Assembly (NCBI RefSeq): GCF_007859765.1
Contig: NZ_SIHJ01000002.1
Coordinates: 124,001-188,000, forward strand
Origin: Posidoniimonas corsicana
GTDB lineage: Bacteria > Planctomycetota > Planctomycetia > Pirellulales > Lacipirellulaceae
Reading direction: 5' to 3'
DNA: 64,000 bases
Within the stretch, counting starts at the first letter, position 1, and each line of letters opens with the position of its first letter. The notes under the pieces were generated by a model. It was given only the letters and a program-made list of their open reading frames with translations. It had not been told where the DNA came from and did not search any database. Shown here in pieces: positions 59,391 to 64,000 of the stretch. Made by a program: the position numbers and the translations under genes.

Positions 59391-60188
59391 CTACCCTAAC
59401 GGTGAATCGTGGCTGGACACGGGCGACGAGTCTGCTGCCTGCCCTGCGGGTTCGGGCTCTATGGAGTTGGTCGCGGCCGTCACGCGACCAACCTCGATAC
59501 CTAAGGCCAGCACCACCGCCTGCACGCCAAACTCGACCATCAACGACCGGTGCAAAGAGTTGCCGGCAAGCTCGGCTACCGCGTAGCCAACCGCAACGCC
59601 AACGGCGGTGTGCAGAATGCACCGCAACGCTCCGGGGATCGGCAGCTGTCGGATCGCCACGACGAGAATCGCGATCACGCCAGGCGCCACCACGCCAACC
59701 CACTGGGTCACCGCCAAGGGGCTGCCGTTCTGTTGCGTCGCGCGGCCAATGAGCCCGGCCATTAAAGCGACCGCGGTCATCCAGAACAACAGGTGCTTGA
59801 TCGAGTACCCGAGTGTTAACCCCGCGTGGTCGGATTCACGGCTGACCTGACGCCACGCGGGGGTCCTCGCCAGCAACCACAGCACCACCAGCGGGAACAG
59901 CCCCTGGAGCAGGTTGCGGCAGGTGTAGTCCAAGAACGTGAACTCGAAGAAGAATCCAATCTGCTGGCGGATCCACGAAGCGCACAGCAGGATCACCGGC
60001 GGCGCGAGCCAAGAGACCACGCCGTGTCGGCGCCGGAACGCGAGCCACACGCCGACCAGGCAAATCTGCCCCACCGCAAAGCCGCTGATGATATTCAATG
60101 CAAACGGGAATTGGCCGCCACGCCAACCGGATCCGAACAGCAATGCAACGGTCAGATCAAGCAGCAGGACTACGATGAGCGTCGCCAA
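59391..60188 (-). CDS. Hypothetical polytopic membrane protein
   Basis: 265 residues with about seven hydrophobic segments, such as LIVVLLLDLTVALLFGSG, SAFAVGQICLVGVWLAF-like and LLFWMTAVALMAGLIGRA. The internal LGYSIKHLLFWMTAVALMAG resembles the RFSLKxLLxxMTxxAxxxA motif of planctomycete-only membrane proteins. It ends in a polar Ser/Asp-rich tail. Function unknown. It is convergent with the methyltransferase (35 bases) and transcribed away from nothing obvious upstream. Confidence 0.65.
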   Translation of the reverse strand: MATLIVVLLLDLTVALLFGSGWRGGQFPFALNIISGFAVGQICLVGVWLAFRRRHGVVSWLAPPVILLCASWIRQQIGFFFEFTFLDYTCRNLLQGLFPLVVLWLLARTPAWRQVSRESDHAGLTLGYSIKHLLFWMTAVALMAGLIGRATQQNGSPLAVTQWVGVVAPGVIAILVVAIRQLPIPGALRCILHTAVGVAVGYAVAELAGNSLHRSLMVEFGVQAVVLALGIEVGRVTAATNSIEPEPAGQAADSSPVSSHDSPLG

Positions 60189-60264
60189 CGGCGTGTCCTT
60201 TCGGTTGGCTGCGACGTTCTAGTGAAGCATTACGCCGACGTTGAGCAAAACGCTTTGCCAGTCC

Positions 60265-61587
60265 TTAAACCAGACCTGTAAGCGGCCCTTCGCCGCAGTA
60301 GTCGGGGTTGCCGAAGGTCTCGACCCGGGAGCCAAACTGCTGCGCCAGCCACAGCAGCAGGCGGTTGTGATGCACCCCGCCCATGTGCAGCGTCCGTCCG
60401 CCGGCGGTCCCCAGGCCGCCGCCGATCAGCACAAACGGCGTGTCGACGTGGGTGTGGCTGTTGCCCTTTCCCAGCTCGTTGGTCCACACGATCACCGTGT
60501 TTTCGAGCAGCGAACCGTCGCCGCCCGGCTCAGGCGTCTCGGATAACCGCTTTGCCAGGTGCGCGATCTCGCCGCAGTACCAGGCGTTGATGCGGGTCAG
60601 CTTGTCGACGGCCTCGGCGTTCTTGTCGGGCTCGTGGGATAGCTCGTGGTGCCCTTCGTCCACGCCGATCCACCGCAGGCGGAGCCCGCCGACCGAGTGG
60701 GTGTACTGCAGGGTGGCGACCCGCGAGAAGTCGGCCAGCATGCCGCTCACCAGCAGCTCGATCTGCATGCGGCTGATCTTGGGGACATCGTCGTTCTGTT
60801 CGCTGACATCGGGCTCCAGCTCGGGGGCGGCGTGCTGCGGGCCGGCGGCGCTGTCGGACATCAGGGTCCGCTCCATGCTCCGCACCAGCTCGGCGTGCTC
60901 CGATAAGAGCCGGCGGTCGGCGTCGCTGACCATCGATTCGACCCGCTTGAAGTCCTCCTGGATGTCGTCCAGCACGCTCTTCACCAGTTCGCTGTCGCGT
61001 CGGCTCCCGTAGAGCTTGGCGAACATCTGGTACGGGTTGCTGATCGGCGCGATCGGCTTGTTGGGGCCGGCGTAGACCATCCGGGTCCAGGTGTCGGCGC
61101 GGTCGGGCACGTGCACGCCGAACTCCAGTGAGCCGAACCGCGTCCGCGTGGCGGCATCGGACTGCAACACGCTCTTGATCTCCTGGTCGACGGAGCGGCC
61201 GCTCGACCAACCGGCCGGCGTGTGCCCGCCGCCCTGCACGTTGCCCGGCATCAGCTCGGCGCCGGTCAGCAGGCAGCCGATGCCCCGCATGTGGTCGTCG
61301 CCGTCGCCCTTGACGCTGTTGTTGACCCCCTGCAGCGTGAGCACCTGGTCCTTGAACGGCTCGAGCGGCTTGAGGCTCTCGGGCAGCGTGAAGGACTCCG
61401 CGTTGGCGTCGGGCCAGAAGGTGCTCGGGATCACCCCGTTGGGGCTGAACACCACCACGAGCCGCTTCTTCCGCAGCCCCGCGCCCGGCGCGTCGGCGGC
61501 CAGGCTGGGCAGGTTGAGCACGAACGGCAGCGCGGCGGGCGTGACGCCCAGCGTCCTGAGGAATCGTCTCCGTGAGGTCGGGTACAT
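60265..61587 (-). CDS. DUF1552 domain protein with Tat-like signal
   Basis: 440 residues, typical DUF1552 length. The N-terminus has a twin-arginine signal, [20 protein letters not shown], so it is exported folded. DUF1552 features include [36 protein letters not shown] and [17 protein letters not shown] near the end, reminiscent of the alkaline-phosphatase/sulfatase-like DUF1501 group. Its partner DUF1592 protein is encoded just upstream (31 bases). Such pairs are widespread in planctomycetes; no function is established. Confidence 0.9.
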   Translation of the reverse strand: MYPTSRRRFLRTLGVTPAALPFVLNLPSLAADAPGAGLRKKRLVVVFSPNGVIPSTFWPDANAESFTLPESLKPLEPFKDQVLTLQGVNNSVKGDGDDHMRGIGCLLTGAELMPGNVQGGGHTPAGWSSGRSVDQEIKSVLQSDAATRTRFGSLEFGVHVPDRADTWTRMVYAGPNKPIAPISNPYQMFAKLYGSRRDSELVKSVLDDIQEDFKRVESMVSDADRRLLSEHAELVRSMERTLMSDSAAGPQHAAPELEPDVSEQNDDVPKISRMQIELLVSGMLADFSRVATLQYTHSVGGLRLRWIGVDEGHHELSHEPDKNAEAVDKLTRINAWYCGEIAHLAKRLSETPEPGGDGSLLENTVIVWTNELGKGNSHTHVDTPFVLIGGGLGTAGGRTLHMGGVHHNRLLLWLAQQFGSRVETFGNPDYCGEGPLTGLV

Positions 61588-61618
61588 AGCCGCGTTCCTT
61601 TGGTTGTCGGGGGCCCGC

Positions 61619-63937
61619 TTAGTTGGCGTCGTGCGTCGCGATGATGGCGGCCATCTCGGCGGCCAGGCTCCGAATACTAAAGTCGCCGGACTTGAAGATC
61701 TCCATGAGCTGGTCGGGCGTGTCGGCGCCGTAGGCCATCACGGGCTGCTTCGACAGGTGCTCGAACAGCTGAATGACAAACGCCCGCTGCACGTCGCGGC
61801 TGTCGGCCAGGAAGTGGGCCAGCTCGCGGGCGTGGCGGAACTCGTGCTCGTGGCCCTCAGTCGTAACGTAGCCGCCGGATGGGTCGATCGGCTTGCCGTG
61901 CTCCGCTTCTCGAAGCCGGCCTACCGCGTCGAACTGCTCGAGGCTGAAGCCGAGGTCGTTGATCATCACGTGGCAGTGCTGGCACTCGGGGGGACTGGTC
62001 TGCAGCGCGACCCGCTCGCGGGTAGTCATCCCCGGATGCAGGTCGGGCGCGGTCGGCGCCACGGCCACGGGCGGCGGGCGGAGCGCCCGCCCCAGGATGT
62101 GCCGGGCCAGGAATACCCCGCGGTGTATCGGCGAGGTCTCGCGGAAGTACGAGTGGTTTGCGACCACAAACGGGTGGGTCACGACGCCCGCCCGGTGCTC
62201 GGGCTCGAACGAAACCTGCTGAAACCCGTCATCGCCGGGCGGCTCGGCGCCCAGGAACGACGCCAGTCGGTCGTTGAGGTAGATCTGGTTCGACAGGAAC
62301 AGCTGGCGGAAGTCGCTGGCTTCGCTACGCAGCACGTCGGTCACGAAAAGCTCGAGCGAGGTGCGCAGGTCGTCCGCCACATGCTCGTCGAAGCCGGCGA
62401 ACACGTCCGGGTCGCGGCGGATCGGCTCGGGCAGGTTCATCTCCAGCCAGTTGCGGAAGAACTGCACCAGCTTCGCCTCGGAGCGGGGGTCCCCGAGCAT
62501 CCAGTGCGCCTGCTCCAGCGCCTGCGCCAGGGAGTGGATCTCGCCTTTGCGGGCAAGCAAGCTGAGCGTCTCATCGGGCGTCGAGTCCCACAACGAAAGC
62601 GCAAGCCGTGACGCCACCCGCCAGTCCGACTCGGGCCCCGCGGCGCCGAGCTCTGGGTACAAAAAGTACGGCGACTTCAGCGTAGTGAGCAGCGACAGCT
62701 TGGCGGCCTGCCGCCAGCGGGCGTCCGTGTCGAAGTAAGCGTCCACGCAGCGGCGGCGCTGCTCGTCGGTGAGCGGCCGGCGGAACGCGCGGTCGGCGAA
62801 GTCCAGGCAGAAGGTCCGCACCAACGCCCGGTCGTGCTGCGGATCGCCAGAGAGCTTGAGCCGCCCGGGCAGCTCCTCGATCAGCTTGTCGGCCGCTTCC
62901 AGGGCGAGGCGCGTCGTCGCCTCCTCCCACTGCGCCGACACGTTGGCGCCGCGCACGAACCCCTCGCTCTGGTCGTCGGCCGGCAGCGCTGTGTCGAGGA
63001 TCAGCAGCTCGGGCTGGTCATGCGGCGTCAGCATCTGTGTCGGGATGAGCTGCTCCACGCCGGTAGGGGTCTTCCACCGCAGGCGGACGTAGACGTCCTC
63101 CTCAAACACCCGGGTGACCTCCAGCCGCACGTGGTAGACACGCCCCTCGACCAGGTTGATGCGGGCGCGGCCACCGTCGGCGTCGCCGCTCTTGACGCGG
63201 CCGTCGATGAGCGGCTCGTCGCGGTCGTTCAGATGGAGCGTGAAACCCGCGTTGGTCTGGACGATGAACTCGTAGGGCCCCGTTTCCGGCGCCCGCACAC
63301 CGCCGCGCCACAGCATCACAACCGAGTGCTTCCTGGCGCGGGGGATCGGGTCGAGGCTCTTGTCCTCGGGCGGGAAGAGGAACTCCTTGCTGAACAGGCC
63401 GGAATCGATCAGCGCAAAATCGACCCGGGCGTCAACCCGCTCGGCCTTGCGACGATCGCCATTGGGTCGGTGCCCCTCGAAGAACTCAGCGGTGAGACCG
63501 CGGCTGCCGTCCTCCTTTCCGCGCCATGAAAACGACTGCGCGAGATCGATCAGCGTCTGCCGGTGCTGCCGCGCCGTGAGCCGCGACAACGCCACCCGCG
63601 GCGGTCGCAGCCGGGCCTGAGCGATCGGCGAGTAGAACGTATCGTAGACGTAGCGGGCGGCCGCCTCGGCCTCAGCGCCGGTGCAGAGCTCCGGCTCGCC
63701 TTCGGGCATGGTGTCGGAGATCACCTCCGAGAGCCGCGACACCGGCAGGTCCCCGGCGAGGGGGATCTCGTAAATGTCCGTTCCCTGCCCCTTGTCGCCG
63801 TGGCAGGCAGCGCACCGCTCGGCGTAGATCGCCGCGCCATCGGGAGGAGTGGCCCCCACGCCGCACGCGAGCTGCGTGACGAGCAACGCCGCGAGTACGA
63901 TCACGGCTCCGCCGGGACTGGATGCTGGCAAACGCAT
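61619..63937 (-). CDS. DUF1587/1592/1588/1585 cytochrome-type protein with PA14-like domain
   Basis: 772 residues. A lipobox-like LVTQLAC (Cys25) suggests a lipoprotein. A cytochrome c motif, RCAACH (Cys42, Cys45, His46), follows. Then come DUF1587-like sequence ([17 protein letters not shown]), a PA14-like beta domain at about 145-310 ([26 protein letters not shown]), DUF1595/DUF1592 (320-560), DUF1588 with [18 protein letters not shown], and DUF1585 at the C-terminus. This is the large haem-bearing partner of DUF1552 proteins. The PA14 domain may bind carbohydrate, an inference. The DUF1552 gene follows directly downstream. Confidence 0.88.
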   Translation of the reverse strand: MRLPASSPGGAVIVLAALLVTQLACGVGATPPDGAAIYAERCAACHGDKGQGTDIYEIPLAGDLPVSRLSEVISDTMPEGEPELCTGAEAEAAARYVYDTFYSPIAQARLRPPRVALSRLTARQHRQTLIDLAQSFSWRGKEDGSRGLTAEFFEGHRPNGDRRKAERVDARVDFALIDSGLFSKEFLFPPEDKSLDPIPRARKHSVVMLWRGGVRAPETGPYEFIVQTNAGFTLHLNDRDEPLIDGRVKSGDADGGRARINLVEGRVYHVRLEVTRVFEEDVYVRLRWKTPTGVEQLIPTQMLTPHDQPELLILDTALPADDQSEGFVRGANVSAQWEEATTRLALEAADKLIEELPGRLKLSGDPQHDRALVRTFCLDFADRAFRRPLTDEQRRRCVDAYFDTDARWRQAAKLSLLTTLKSPYFLYPELGAAGPESDWRVASRLALSLWDSTPDETLSLLARKGEIHSLAQALEQAHWMLGDPRSEAKLVQFFRNWLEMNLPEPIRRDPDVFAGFDEHVADDLRTSLELFVTDVLRSEASDFRQLFLSNQIYLNDRLASFLGAEPPGDDGFQQVSFEPEHRAGVVTHPFVVANHSYFRETSPIHRGVFLARHILGRALRPPPVAVAPTAPDLHPGMTTRERVALQTSPPECQHCHVMINDLGFSLEQFDAVGRLREAEHGKPIDPSGGYVTTEGHEHEFRHARELAHFLADSRDVQRAFVIQLFEHLSKQPVMAYGADTPDQLMEIFKSGDFSIRSLAAEMAAIIATHDAN

Positions 63938-64000
63938 AGGCAGGATCGGGGCGGCCCGTCGGGCCGCAGGCAGGAGGGTTCCCCCTATTGTGGCGGATCG

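Overview
The window is high-GC DNA with compact genes that belongs to a planctomycete. The evidence is the gene content: a DUF1552/DUF1592 pair, DUF1573, a MoxR-DUF58-BatA/VWA-DUF4175-like operon, an NPCBM protein, a Tat-exported Gfo/Idh/MocA oxidoreductase, planctomycete-type dockerin repeats and LEERCLLA-type export motifs. Order Pirellulales (perhaps Lacipirellulaceae) is a guess from style and GC, not a demonstrated placement. I see no tRNA or rRNA gene, no CRISPR array, no phage genes and no transposase.

Layout. 1-125: start of a truncated YheT-like hydrolase. 434-3328: secreted tetraheme cytochrome and a DUF1573 protein. 3417-9657: type-3 prolyl-tRNA synthetase, a YhaM-like OB/HD protein, a glycosyltransferase and RNase R. 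9748-12807: gcvT-gcvH-gcvPA of the glycine cleavage system, without gcvPB. 13402-15201: biotin-dependent OadA/PycB-type carboxyltransferase. 15218-17425: a secreted serpin whose reactive-centre loop is interrupted by a Hint (intein-like) domain. 17932-24074: fucose-isomerase-like protein, Gfo/Idh/MocA oxidoreductase, Pgi and archaeal-type phosphoglycerate mutase. 24109-34981: mixed singletons (STN-like secreted protein, MBL hydrolase, NPCBM protein, prenyltransferase-fold protein, ParB-like protein, PhoD-like phosphatase, flavin disulfide-reductase relative, VOC protein, PPP phosphatase).

35112-49418 is one long minus-strand block: PQQ-propeller protein, MoxR, a DMP19-like lipoprotein, DUF58, BatA/VWA, VWA, a giant coiled-coil membrane protein and a small lipoprotein. 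Several starts and stops overlap, so most are probably co-transcribed. The DMP19-like gene has clearly lower G+C and is bracketed by a perfect 27-bp inverted repeat, so it looks inserted. 49475-56014 is a second minus-strand block for respiratory assembly: cupredoxin-like protein, di-heme cytochrome c lipoprotein, CtaA, CtaB, an ABC exporter pair and a DUF420 protein. The oxidase structural genes are not next to it. 56239-63937 holds an orphan 300-aa protein, a sodium:solute symporter, a methyltransferase, a membrane protein and the DUF1552/DUF1592 pair.

The most notable finding is the serpin-Hint protein. All Hint catalytic residues are present, and its first Cys falls on the position counted as P1 of the serpin. 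Removing the Hint domain leaves a bait loop within one residue of the alpha-1-antitrypsin length. Other signals are a pair of inverted ~160-170-bp non-coding repeats 11.4 kb apart (17748 and 29335), a shared AATCCGCAATCCCG leader motif directly upstream of three start codons, and long near-perfect hairpins at 17647 and 44328.
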